NCBI RefSeq assembly: GCF_015686695.1
Contig: NZ_JADPMR010000001.1
Span: 1,364,001 to 1,428,000, forward strand
DNA length: 64,000 bases
Origin: Vibrio nitrifigilis
Lineage (GTDB): Bacteria; Pseudomonadota; Gammaproteobacteria; Enterobacterales; Vibrionaceae
Direction: 5' to 3'
Part shown: piece after piece, positions 43,494 through 52,243 of the stretch
Layout: the number at the start of each line of letters is the position of its first letter
How positions within the stretch are numbered: the first letter of the stretch is position 1
Position numbers and translations under genes: made by a program
The notes under the pieces: model-generated
The model's input: only the letters and a program-made list of their open reading frames with translations
What the model was told of the DNA's origin: nothing
Databases searched by the model: none

Positions 43494-43952
43494 TTATTGA
43501 GGAGTTCCTCTGGCTCATTTTATACAAGAAAAGCTGTAAAAGTACTTACTACGCGCTGCGCCATTTGGTGTCATTGAGGTGATTTGGGCTTATTAGACAA
43601 ATCCCGGTAAAATTTGCGGTCAAAGAATAACGTTAGTTTTCTCATGTTTAAAGTGTAGAAGTTAACTTTTTATTCCTCTGCTAAATAGTTCGGATGTTTT
43701 TCATGGATCACTGATTACTGATTGAGTTGTCATTGATGACATGGTGTGATGTGACTGAACTAACAATCCCTATGTTATTGATTTTCATTATTTGTAGTGT
43801 GAAACCGATTTCTTAATTTGTGAATTTTGCTATTAAGTTAGATCAAAAAGTTATATTTAAACTTGTCAATATTGAATCTTGATCATGTTAGCCTGTGCCC
43901 CCTTTGTGTTCTGCACACGAATTTTAGTTAGTCATCTCACAGGTTAAATCTC
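43494..43952. other. divergent gap upstream of the YeeE-type gene
   Basis: 459 bp with no gene. AT-rich in the second half, with one Fur-like sequence (43774-43792); nothing else recognised. Confidence 0.4.
43774..43792. promoter_or_regulatory. possible Fur box
   Basis: GTTATTGATTTTCATTATT matches the 19-bp GATAATGATAATCATTATC consensus at 14 positions. It lies about 160 bp upstream of the YeeE-type gene. AT-rich context weakens the call. Confidence 0.3.
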
Positions 43953-45212
43953 ATGAATAAGACACAAGCATGGTGGGCGACAGGTATTGCGCTTATCACG
44001 TTGTTACTTGGCGCAACTTTACTCGATAATGCATCACTGTTTCTCCGACTTCTGATGGGGCTTGCGCTTGGGTTCGCGCTTACGAAAGGATCGTTAGGAT
44101 TTGCTGGTAGTGTTAACCGTGCTTATCGTCGCGGTTCAACGCAATTATTACAAACGCTAATGCTTATGTTTGTGGTCACTGCAATCATTAATGCGGGATT
44201 ACTGTTTAATGCTGATTCCGGTGATTATCGCTTATGGGTTAACCCGATTAACATGGGCCTACTTATTGGTGGGGTGATGTTTGGCGCTGGAATGAGCTTG
44301 TCTAGCTGCTGTGCAACTGGGGTTATGGTTGAGATGGTTGGCGATATCCCTCGTGCGTTAACCACGTTGTTTTTCTTTGGTGCTGGCGTCTTTTTCGGCT
44401 TTCCATTACAAGCCACTCAAGGTTGGATTCGCCAAACGGTAATGTCGACTAAAAGCTATGAAGGAAAAGGTGTGTTTTTACCGGATCTGTTTAGTTGGGG
44501 ACCTTTGCACGGTTACTTCTTTGCTGTTCTTGTCACAATTGCTTTTGCCCTAATCGTGGTAATGGCTGCTAAGAAATACCAACAGCGCCGTGAAGATATT
44601 GGTACTTATTACGGAGTTGATGGCGAGATGATGCGTGAACAAGTATCACGTAAAACACAACCGCAAAGCGCAGTACTGTGGAGCCAACAAAACTATCTGC
44701 GTTGGTTTGGTAATGTTTGGCAAATGAGTACTTCGGCACTCGTCATTGCGCTTATCTTTGGTGTGATGATGGTTGCTACGGGTTCTGGCTGGGGGGCTTC
44801 GACTCCTTTTGGTGTCTGGTTCGGTAAATTGTTGATGGCTTTTGGTGTCAGCTCTGCAAATATTGCGGCGTTTACTCACCGCCCTGAAGCGTTATTCAAT
44901 CTACCTTTCTTTAGTCACAGCGTAAGTGTGCAAAACTTAGCGATTATGATTGGTACGTTAGTCGCGGTACTCTATTTAGGTAAGTTCTCTTTATCGTTGA
45001 AGAATAATTATACCATTCGTCATTATGCGCTGTTTGCATTGGGTGGTTTGTTGATGGGCTTTGGTACTCGTTTTGCTAACGGTTGTAATGTGGGGGCTCT
45101 CTTTACCCCTATTGCGAATTTTTCATTATCAGGTTGGGTGTTCCTAATCGTGTTACTGCTTGGCGGTGTGCTCGGTAATAAGTTGCAAGCCAGCGTACTA
45201 AAGCAATGTTAA
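43953..45212 (+). CDS. YeeE/YedE-type sulfur-compound transporter
   Basis: Inner-membrane protein of 419 residues with about 10-12 TM segments in two pseudo-symmetric halves. The key Cys motifs of the thiosulfate channel YeeE/TsuA family are present: GAGMSLSSCCATGVM in the first half and GTRFANGCNVGALFTP in the second. In characterised members these cysteines relay thiosulfate through the membrane. No TusA-like partner gene is adjacent. The next gene, on the opposite strand, is the cystine carrier TcyP, which supports a role in sulfur supply. Confidence 0.85.
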   Translation: MNKTQAWWATGIALITLLLGATLLDNASLFLRLLMGLALGFALTKGSLGFAGSVNRAYRRGSTQLLQTLMLMFVVTAIINAGLLFNADSGDYRLWVNPINMGLLIGGVMFGAGMSLSSCCATGVMVEMVGDIPRALTTLFFFGAGVFFGFPLQATQGWIRQTVMSTKSYEGKGVFLPDLFSWGPLHGYFFAVLVTIAFALIVVMAAKKYQQRREDIGTYYGVDGEMMREQVSRKTQPQSAVLWSQQNYLRWFGNVWQMSTSALVIALIFGVMMVATGSGWGASTPFGVWFGKLLMAFGVSSANIAAFTHRPEALFNLPFFSHSVSVQNLAIMIGTLVAVLYLGKFSLSLKNNYTIRHYALFALGGLLMGFGTRFANGCNVGALFTPIANFSLSGWVFLIVLLLGGVLGNKLQASVLKQC

Positions 45213-45248
45213 TGATGGAATAGATGAGTTGCGGTTGACGCAGTTTAT

Positions 45249-45287
45249 AAGGCCTGATTTCGAATCCTATCGTAATCAGGCCTTTTT
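45249..45287 (+). terminator. intrinsic terminator of YeeE-type gene
   Basis: AAGGCCTGATT and AATCAGGCCTT form an 11-bp stem with a 14-nt loop, followed by TTTA. Confidence 0.8.
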
Positions 45288-45304
45288 ATTGTTCAGCTGA
45301 TTTA

Positions 45305-45488
45305 TATACCCAAATAACCTCAAGATACTGTTTCTGCGAGAATGGTTTCGCCCTTTGGGAGCTCATCAATAAACCTATCTCTGCGCCCAATCACGTTGAA
45401 AGGGAATGACCATTCCTGCCGTGATTGAACTTGACCTATGTTCGTTGATGAGGCTCTGAATCCTGCATTTTGAGGTCATTTGGGTATA
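45305..45488. mobile_element. MITE-like element, short form (184 bp)
   Basis: Starts TATACCCAAATAACCTCAAG and ends with the near-reverse complement TTTGAGGTCATTTGGGTATA, so it has terminal inverted repeats of about 25 bp. The inside pairs GGGAATGACCATTCC and other short palindromes. It has no ORF. The same ends and core recur at 48166-48431. Non-autonomous mobile repeat by structure; the mobilising enzyme is unknown. Confidence 0.7.
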
Positions 45489-45510
45489 GTTGGGGGCAAC
45501 CAAACTAACT

Positions 45511-45542
45511 AAAAAGAAAAGGCGTACCAGTAGGTACGCCTT
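45511..45542 (-). terminator. intrinsic terminator of tcyP
   Basis: AAGGCGTACC-AGTA-GGTACGCCTT; on the minus strand it is followed by UUCUUUUU. Confidence 0.85.
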
Positions 45543-45558
45543 ACCTCTTAAATCTCAA

Positions 45559-46926
45559 TTACTGTTGGGTGACAACGTCAGGTTGATGAACCTGTTTTAG
45601 TAGTCGACTTGTAATCGTTCCGGCTGTCATTGCACCAGACACATTGAGAGCGGTACGAGCCATATCGATGAGTGGTTCAATCGAGATAAGCAACGCTGCA
45701 ATAGTGACAGGTAACCCCATCGCTGGTAGAACAATTAATGCAGCAAAGGTCGCACCACCACCCACTCCGGCAATACCAAAAGAACTAATCGTCACGATAG
45801 CGACTAACGACATAATAAAGTGAGCGTCTAATGGATTGATACCCATTGTCGGCGCAACCATAACCGCTAACATTGCTGGATAGATACCAGCACAACCATT
45901 CTGACCGATAGTAGCGCCAAAGGATGCGGCTAAGTTCGCAATTGCTGGTGGAACGTTAAGTTTGGTTATTTGGGCTTCAACGTTAAGCGGAATTGTTGCT
46001 GCTGAGCTGCGCGAACTAAACGCGAAAGTGAGTACCGGCCAAATTTTGGTGAAATACGCTTTAGGGCTTACACCAACGAAAGAAACCAGTAAACCATGTA
46101 CTAAAAACATAATGGCAATGGCTAGATAAGACGCGACGATAAAGCCTAATAGTTTAAGAATGTCATTTGCACTTGAAGTCGCGACTACTTTAGTCATAAG
46201 AGCTGCGATACCGTAGGGGGTAAGAGCCATGACCATTTTTACTAAACGCATTACGATCGCTTGAACTGATTCAACAAATGAGCGAATTGGAGCTTCAAGT
46301 TCTTGTTTCTCAATCATTACTTTGCGAGTGGCAATGCCCACTAATACGCCAAAAATAACCACAGCAATGATAGAAGTTGAACGCGCGCCGGTTAAATCAG
46401 CAAAAGGGTTGGTTGGGATGAAACTTACCAGCATTTGTGGAATAGTAAGATTCGCAACGGTAGAGGCCTTAGTAGTCAAAGCGGCCATCCGAGCGACTTC
46501 TCTTGAGCCTTCGGTTAATCCAGCTGATGTTAAACCAAATGCCTGTGCGATAAAGATACCGATAAGGGCCGCGATTGCAGTCGTAAACAGCAATACCCCA
46601 ATGGTTAACGTTGAAATCTTACCTAAAGATCCGTTTTTATCTAAACGAACAACCGCAGAGATCATCGACACTAAAACGAGTGGCATTACTACCATTTTTA
46701 GTAATCCAACATACCCATTGCCAGCAATGGCAACCCAAGAGAGCACCTGTTGAGTGTTTGGTTGACCTTCTCCAAACGTAAATTGAAGGCCGAAACCGAA
46801 TAGACTACCTAACACTAAGCCGATAAGAACTAAGCGAGATAGTGTATTGGTTTTGCTTTGCTGATGAAAAATCACCGCAAGAATGCCAATGAATATCGCT
46901 AATGCCGCGATAACCGAAAGTGACAT
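45559..46926 (-). CDS. tcyP: L-cystine symporter TcyP (DAACS family)
   Basis: Sodium-coupled dicarboxylate/amino-acid carrier-fold protein of 455 residues, the length of TcyP/YdjN. Marks of this branch are GYVGLLKMVVMPLVLVSMISA in TM3, AFSSRSSAATIPLNVEAQ (HP1 serine-rich loop), ASFGATIGQNGCAGIYPAM in TM7 and GVGGGATFAALIVLPAMGLPV (HP2). The long N-terminal TM region with GEGQPNTQQVLSWVAIAGNGYVG is typical of TcyP rather than GltP. It imports cystine and S-sulfocysteine. Convergent with the YeeE-type sulfur transporter. Confidence 0.88.
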   Translation of the reverse strand: MSLSVIAALAIFIGILAVIFHQQSKTNTLSRLVLIGLVLGSLFGFGLQFTFGEGQPNTQQVLSWVAIAGNGYVGLLKMVVMPLVLVSMISAVVRLDKNGSLGKISTLTIGVLLFTTAIAALIGIFIAQAFGLTSAGLTEGSREVARMAALTTKASTVANLTIPQMLVSFIPTNPFADLTGARSTSIIAVVIFGVLVGIATRKVMIEKQELEAPIRSFVESVQAIVMRLVKMVMALTPYGIAALMTKVVATSSANDILKLLGFIVASYLAIAIMFLVHGLLVSFVGVSPKAYFTKIWPVLTFAFSSRSSAATIPLNVEAQITKLNVPPAIANLAASFGATIGQNGCAGIYPAMLAVMVAPTMGINPLDAHFIMSLVAIVTISSFGIAGVGGGATFAALIVLPAMGLPVTIAALLISIEPLIDMARTALNVSGAMTAGTITSRLLKQVHQPDVVTQQ

Positions 46927-47235
46927 AGTAATTCCTTATTATATTGAAGACTGTTATTTGGATGTTTCATTCTTATCACTTCATCGCTTGTAGCGAGATT
47001 AAGCGATAGGAAATATTAAGTTTGGTAAATGAGAGGCAGATCTCCCAAACTCAAGACTGCGATATGATAAACGCAAATTCTATTGATGGAATTGACAAAT
47101 ACACCATGGCTATATGATTTAGTTATAACTTAGTCAAATTAGTTGTTAAGAGGTCATTTGGGGATATTGTTGTCAGAATTGGTATTGACAGAAAAGCAAT
47201 CAATAGCTGCGTTGCGAAAGGGAAGGAATAAAACG
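46927..47235. other. promoter region of tcyP, nothing else assigned
   Basis: About 310 bp, AT-rich. No CysB-like site recognised by eye. Confidence 0.4.
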
Positions 47236-47261
47236 AAAAAAGGTCCCAAAAGGGACCTTTT
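47236..47261. terminator. intrinsic terminator of the small lipoprotein gene
   Basis: AAAAGGTCCC-AAAA-GGGACCTTTT, perfect 10-bp stem with A- and T-runs at both ends. Confidence 0.9.
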
Positions 47262-47282
47262 CCATAAATCTTTTAGCAAGAA

Positions 47283-47711
47283 TTATTTCACGCTAGTGAT
47301 AGTACCTTTGTAACCAGTCACTTTCACGTGGATTTTCTTGAATACTACGTAGTCTTCAGTAGTGATTTCGTAGCGAGGAGCAACGATTAGATCTGCGCCA
47401 GATGCTTTAACAGCATTGTAAGCTGCAGCTGCTTTAGCAGAAGCTGATGGGTCTGCGAAAGATAGTGCACCACCTGTACCGTAATCTACGCCATCAACGA
47501 AGTGATCACCTGCACCCCATTTGATTAGGCCCATAAGAACGTTTGCAGTAGCTTCGCCAGAGATTTTTTGACCAACTTTGATGTCAGCTTTTACTGAAGA
47601 TTCAACGTTTGCTACCAAACCAGAAGTTGGTTGGCTTGCATTGTAAGAAGAACAGCCAGCAAGAAGAGTTAGAGCCACTGCAGCAGCAGATAGTTTAAGT
47701 TTGTTTGTCAT
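47283..47711 (-). CDS. small conserved lipoprotein
   Basis: Lipoprotein of 142 residues. The signal peptide ends in the lipobox LLAGC (Cys20), and Ser-Ser at +2/+3 predicts the outer membrane. The mature part (SGLVANVESSVKADIKVGQKISGEA; NVLMGLIKWGAGDHFVDGVDYG; AYNAVKASGADLIVAPRYEI) resembles TRL-like lipoproteins with a YbjQ-like strand-helix pattern. I know of no functional study. Codon choice is strongly biased to the preferred set (GCT, GTA, AAC, CGT), unlike its neighbours, which indicates high expression. It has an AGGA ribosome binding site, a strong terminator and three phased upstream repeats. Confidence 0.75.
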   Translation of the reverse strand: MTNKLKLSAAAVALTLLAGCSSYNASQPTSGLVANVESSVKADIKVGQKISGEATANVLMGLIKWGAGDHFVDGVDYGTGGALSFADPSASAKAAAAYNAVKASGADLIVAPRYEITTEDYVVFKKIHVKVTGYKGTITSVK

Positions 47712-47737
47712 TTTATTTCCTAATTACCTAGTTTAAA

Positions 47738-47788
47738 TGTGACGTTCACGTCAACAGCATGTGACGCTTTCGTAGCACTTGTGTGACG
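47738..47788. promoter_or_regulatory. three TGTGACG repeats with 22-bp period
   Basis: TGTGACG starts at 47738, 47760 and 47782, exactly two helical turns apart, 27-77 bp upstream of the lipoprotein start. On the gene strand the units read AACGTCACA, AGCGTCACA, AACGTCACA with 13-bp spacers. This is the pattern of tandem binding sites on one DNA face. The regulator is unknown. Confidence 0.6.
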
Positions 47789-48165
47789 TTTGCGGGATTC
47801 ATTATAGCGAACCTTAATATTTGTCCTATGGCTGCGATTATATTCTGGAATACACTTCACACTAGTTTTATTAGTGATTTATCAATTGCTTCAATTATGG
47901 GACTAATATCAAAATTTAATTTTTAATTTTATCAATTATAAGGTGAATAACACTTTAGTGTTAGGGTTTATTTGGAATTTTATTCTGAATAGGAAGTGGT
48001 GATTCTAATGCGAGGAGGGGATATCTGCTGGGAATTATGTATAAAAACATACATAACTATTCGGCGAATAATGCTCTGTAAAATCCGTTTTTTTGTCATA
48101 TTTATGTCAGGAGAATGACATTTTATGTTAATGCTTATTTAGGTATTCTTAATGAACTATAGGGT
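47789..48165. other. intergenic region, nothing assigned
   Basis: Very AT-rich stretch between the phased repeats and the long MITE-like element. No gene or clear signal recognised. Confidence 0.4.
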
Positions 48166-48431
48166 TATACCCAAGTAACCTCAAGATACTGTTTCAGCGA
48201 GAATGTATTCACTCTTAGGCAAGGCACTGATTTGAAGACATAGTCATTCTACGTAGAAAATCAGTAACACCGCCTAGGAGCGAATACAACTCGCCCTTTG
48301 GGAGCTCATCAACAAACCTATTTCTGCGCTCAATCACCTTGAAAGGGAATGACCATTCCTGCTGTGATTGAGCTTGACCTAGGCTCGTTGATGAAGCTCT
48401 GAATCCTGCATCTTGAGGTCATTTGGGTATA
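48166..48431. mobile_element. MITE-like element, long form (266 bp)
   Basis: Same ends and core as 45305-45488, with about 80 extra bases after GCGAGAATG. The extra part is itself a hairpin, pairing GTATTC-ACTCTTAGGC with GCCTAGGAGC-GAATAC and CTGATTT with AAAATCAG. Terminal inverted repeats TATACCCAAG...TTGGGTATA. No ORF. Confidence 0.7.
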
Positions 48432-48508
48432 GATTAGTTCAAAAATTGAGTATGGGTATGAGTGTTATAAATAGGGAGGGGGAGGAGTATCGGTATGCTC
48501 TTTAAAAC

Positions 48509-49216
48509 TCACTCGTCACATTTTCTGAGAAGCTTCTTCATATCAATACTATTTAAAATAGACACAGATGAACTGTGAGGTGCGAGCAATGTTTTGAGTA
48601 ATGCTTGTGCCACATCTTGTGCGTCTATAGGGACAAAATTTTTCAAATTGCCAATAAAAAAGTGCTGCAGTATTTTCATGGATTTTTGCAGCCATAACTC
48701 ATTAGGGCGAGGCTGTTCACGTTCTCCTTTTAGAGGCCCTGGTCTGAGAATCACAAGGTGTTCAAAACCTATATTCATCAATTTATGTTCCATGACTCCT
48801 TTACAGCAGAGATAGTGAGAGTGTGATTTCGGGTTAGCCCCATAGCTTGAAACAACGGCAATATGAGTCACGCCCATCGATTGCATTTGCTTAGCGATAT
48901 CTACGACAAGATCAACATCTACCTTTTTTAACGCATCTTTTGATCCTGCCTGTTTTAGTGTCGTACCAAGTGCGATGACACCATAACGAACGTGACCTTT
49001 TATATAGTCGGGAATGGCAGATAGGTGACTATCCACGATCTGTACAAGCCGTGGGTGTTGATGGGGTAATGGACGGCGGTTCAATGTGTAGACTCCACCT
49101 AAATGACATTGATTTAGCAGAGTTTTTAGCACTTGAGAGCCTACTAAGCCTGATGCTCCGGCAAGTAACACATAGAAATCGTCTTTATGTGCTCGCGGAA
49201 AATCGTTATTCAACAT
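48509..49216 (-). CDS. atypical SDR / NAD(P)H-binding oxidoreductase
   Basis: Protein of 235 residues with an N-terminal Rossmann motif LLAGASGLVGSQVL and downstream elements of atypical short-chain dehydrogenases: GVIALGTTLKQAGS, VSSYGANPKSHSHYLCCKGVMEHKL (the Tyr/Lys region is replaced by CCKG) and LVILRPGPLKGERE. It resembles the YbjT/HTATIP2-like group, whose members bind NADPH and may act as redox sensors. The Ser/Tyr/Lys triad is not clearly complete. Monocistronic. Confidence 0.75.
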   Translation of the reverse strand: MLNNDFPRAHKDDFYVLLAGASGLVGSQVLKTLLNQCHLGGVYTLNRRPLPHQHPRLVQIVDSHLSAIPDYIKGHVRYGVIALGTTLKQAGSKDALKKVDVDLVVDIAKQMQSMGVTHIAVVSSYGANPKSHSHYLCCKGVMEHKLMNIGFEHLVILRPGPLKGEREQPRPNELWLQKSMKILQHFFIGNLKNFVPIDAQDVAQALLKTLLAPHSSSVSILNSIDMKKLLRKCDE

Positions 49217-49808
49217 TATCTACTTCATCCTTAACACTTAGATGACCTTTGAAAAAGGGACAACCTGTGGCGTTATCCGTAATCACCTAAATAGTTGTAA
49301 CACGAATGACAGGGAGACTATAGGGGGCAATTTACTGTTTTGCAAACAATAACCTAGTGAAAGGCGGCAGAATATATTGGCAAAACGCCAACATATTTTG
49401 CTGAATGAACATTTATGAACTACTGGATAACGATTATCGACGTTTAACGAAGTGGAAATGGCATGGGGGGTACGCGTTTCTTGTTACTTTTATTTCGTAC
49501 TGATTTTTTTGAGCGACTGTCTGTTAGCATTATTTGTATTCCTTTGTTTATTAAAACTTATCATGCAACATAAATGATGGTTTCACCACGTTGATATGAG
49601 TACACTTTATCGTAAATATATGAAACTTCCGTGAATGACATAAATTGCTCTGCTTATTACCAAATCAATCAGGAAAAAGAGTTTACTTGGCCGACACTTT
49701 TTTCATCATCGTTGATGAAACGCGATATGTTAGCGTTATCAATATGACACTTGGTGATCGCTCTGCTTGCTGCTTATGTGCAATAACGGTTCTATAGGAA
49801 AGATAACC
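49217..49808. other. long region upstream of cobT
   Basis: 592 bp without a convincing gene. An inverted repeat AATATATTGGC-AAAAC-GCCAACATATT is at about 49371-49397. I looked for a cobalamin riboswitch and saw no B12-box-like sequence. Promoters for the two divergent genes must lie here. Confidence 0.4.
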
Positions 49809-50837
49809 ATGTTAGATCGTCAATTTAGTGCTGATATTCAATCTCGTATTGATCAAAAAACCAAGCCTCTCGGTTCTTTGGGGCAAATCGAAGATATTGC
49901 ATTCCAACTAGCACTTATTCAAAGCCAGAACAAAGACACAGCCGTAACTAACATTAAGATCGATAAGCCGATGGCGATTGTTTTTGCCGGCGATCATGGT
50001 ATTGCAGATGCTGGCGTTAGTATTGCTCCAAGTGAAGTGACTCAGCAAATGGTGGTCAATTTTCTCAATGGTGGAGCGGCTATAAACTGCTTTTGTCGCG
50101 CGAATAACATCGAGATTAAAGTGGTCGATACGGGGATTTTATTTCCGGTAGAATCGGACCATCCTGATTATTTTATCCAGCGTTTAGGTGATCGTACTGC
50201 AAACTTTGCTGAGCAACCTGCGATGACGACTGAACAGATGGAAAAAGGATTAGAATTGGGCCAGCGCTTTGTTGAAACGATGATTGATGATGGTGCGGAT
50301 TTAGTTATGTTTGGTGAAATGGGCATTGCGAACACCAGTAGTGCTGCTGCCATCGTATCAGCGTTATCGGGTGAGCCTGCCGACGCTTGTGTCGGTCGTG
50401 GTACCGGGATTTCAGACGAACAATACAATAAAAAAGTATCTTTAGTCGCAACAGGTGTCGAACGTTGTCAAACCTCAGAACCTTATAAGGTTCTTACTGA
50501 ATTAGGCGGTTTTGAAATTGTCCAAATGGTGGGAGCTTTCATTGGTGCTGCAAAGCGCGGTGTGCCAGTGTTAGTGGATGGTTTTATTGTCAGCGCAGCC
50601 GCTTATGCAGCATCACTTATCGATCCAAGTTGCAAAGACGTGATGATTTTTGCTCATCAATCCCATGAGGCAGGCCACAAATTGGTATTGAGTAAATTGG
50701 ATGCGAATCCTATTTTAGATTTGGGGTTACGTCTTGGTGAAGGTACTGGTGCGGCACTTGCTGTTCCAATGCTTAAAGCTGCTGCCGAGTTTTATAATAC
50801 AATGGCAAGCTTTGCTGAAGCAGGTGTAACCGTATAA
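49809..50837 (+). CDS. cobT: nicotinate-nucleotide:dimethylbenzimidazole phosphoribosyltransferase CobT
   Basis: Enzyme of 342 residues that activates the lower-ligand base (dimethylbenzimidazole) to alpha-ribazole phosphate for B12 assembly. CobT marks are TKPLGSLGQIEDIA, VFAGDHGIADAGVS, NFLNGGAAINCF, FGEMGIANTSSAAA and the catalytic-Glu motif LRLGEGTGAALA (Glu about 311). The ATG at 49809 has AGGA 9 nt upstream. cobU, cobS and cobC are not in the window, so it is not in a cob operon here. Its substrate is supplied by BluB, also encoded in this window. Confidence 0.95.
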   Translation: MLDRQFSADIQSRIDQKTKPLGSLGQIEDIAFQLALIQSQNKDTAVTNIKIDKPMAIVFAGDHGIADAGVSIAPSEVTQQMVVNFLNGGAAINCFCRANNIEIKVVDTGILFPVESDHPDYFIQRLGDRTANFAEQPAMTTEQMEKGLELGQRFVETMIDDGADLVMFGEMGIANTSSAAAIVSALSGEPADACVGRGTGISDEQYNKKVSLVATGVERCQTSEPYKVLTELGGFEIVQMVGAFIGAAKRGVPVLVDGFIVSAAAYAASLIDPSCKDVMIFAHQSHEAGHKLVLSKLDANPILDLGLRLGEGTGAALAVPMLKAAAEFYNTMASFAEAGVTV

Positions 50838-51079
50838 TTGGGTGAATTTCAATTAATAAAACGGTGTTGACGCTAACATCTCAATGTGAACTTTGATGTG
50901 GTAAACGTTTATAACTAAGGACTAGGTCACATAGAGTTCACATCAGCGTAGAGTGTTAGCAAAAGTTAGTGATAAAATACTGTTATGTCAGGGTGTTAAA
51001 TCGACGCGTTAAAATAAAGTTGCTTGATTGTAGGGAACCTGTACCTACTGTTGTTTGCTGTGCAAAAAAGGAGTCACAC

Positions 51080-52105
51080 ATGACGTCACTGTTTCATCAG
51101 TCATTTTTAGCGGATACGCTAGACATGACTACGGAAGTACTGCCAAGCGTTTGTAAAAACTCAAATGGCGTGACGCTGAAACTTCATCAACGTGGAATTT
51201 TAGAAGTGGTTCCAGCTCAGCAAACACCAAACACCCAACATGTGGTTATATCGGCTGGAGTTCATGGTGATGAAACTGCTCCTTTAGAATTGATGGAACA
51301 ATGGGTTAATAAAATTGAAAATGGTTCATTAGCGGTAGAAACACGTTGTTTGTTCATTATTGCTCACCCCAAAGCAACCAATCGCTATAGCCGATTTTTG
51401 GACACAAACTTAAATCGTTTATTTGATGAAAAGCCGCAAGAGCCATCCTTAGAACTTGCTATTGCCGATAACCTTAAAATAGCGTTGAGTGATTTTTTTG
51501 CAGGTACTCGCGTTGATGCAAGATGGCATTTGGATCTCCATTGCGCAATTAGAGATTCTAAACATCTCTCTTTTGCCGTCAGTCCTCGTTCACGTCATAT
51601 GACTCGCAGTCGAAAGCTGGTAGATTTTTTGCAATCGGCTGAAATTGAAGCTCTGATGCTATCCAATGCGCCATCCAGCACGTTTAGCTGGTATAGCGCG
51701 GAGTATATGCAGGCTCAAGCATTAACGGTTGAATTGGGGACAGTGGCACCGCTGGGACAAAATGATCTGACACAATTTACCGCATTCAGTAGCGCGATCA
51801 TGGCCATCATTGCTAACGATGAGCTACCTAAAACAGAACACCAATTAACGACATATCGTGTCAGCCGAACCATTGTGCGCTTACATGAAGATTTTCGCTT
51901 TTTGTTCGATGATAACGTCAAAAATTTCACCTCTTTTATGCATGGAGAAGTGTTTGGCCACGATGGTGATAAACCCCTCATGGCACAAAATGAAGGGGAA
52001 GCAATCGTGTTTCCTAACCGCCATGTTGACATTGGTCAGCGAGCTGCGTTGATGGTATGTAACGTGGTGATTCGTTACGAGAATGACCAAATTGTTTATG
52101 ATTAA
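51080..52105 (+). CDS. astE: succinylglutamate desuccinylase AstE
   Basis: Zinc hydrolase of 341 residues catalysing the last step of the arginine succinyltransferase pathway (succinylglutamate to glutamate and succinate). Zinc-binding GVHGDETAP (His, Glu) and the WHLDLHCAI His, the RYSRFLDTNLNRLF region and VELGTVAPLG are typical of AstE. AAGGAG lies 6 nt before the ATG at 51080. The other ast genes are not adjacent, so the gene stands alone, and its own terminator-like hairpin follows. Confidence 0.93.
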   Translation: MTSLFHQSFLADTLDMTTEVLPSVCKNSNGVTLKLHQRGILEVVPAQQTPNTQHVVISAGVHGDETAPLELMEQWVNKIENGSLAVETRCLFIIAHPKATNRYSRFLDTNLNRLFDEKPQEPSLELAIADNLKIALSDFFAGTRVDARWHLDLHCAIRDSKHLSFAVSPRSRHMTRSRKLVDFLQSAEIEALMLSNAPSSTFSWYSAEYMQAQALTVELGTVAPLGQNDLTQFTAFSSAIMAIIANDELPKTEHQLTTYRVSRTIVRLHEDFRFLFDDNVKNFTSFMHGEVFGHDGDKPLMAQNEGEAIVFPNRHVDIGQRAALMVCNVVIRYENDQIVYD

Positions 52106-52197
52106 AGGTCGAAAGTGGATGAGAGCAATGCTGTCCCTATAACGTTCTGACGCGACTGAGCGTTATCCTTTCCCTAAATATCACTTTCTATTTAAAT

Positions 52198-52230
52198 GGC
52201 TTAACGTTAAGGTTGAGCCATTCTTATTTT
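52198..52230 (+). terminator. terminator-like hairpin of astE
   Basis: GGCTTAAC-GTTAAG-GTTGAGCC, 8-bp stem with one G-T pair, followed by ATTCTTATTTT. Confidence 0.65.
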
Positions 52231-52243
52231 GTACCCTGCGACT

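Noticed and set aside
49217..49808. Cobalamin riboswitch upstream of cobT
   Set aside because: No B12-box-like sequence or terminator/anti-terminator pair could be seen by eye.
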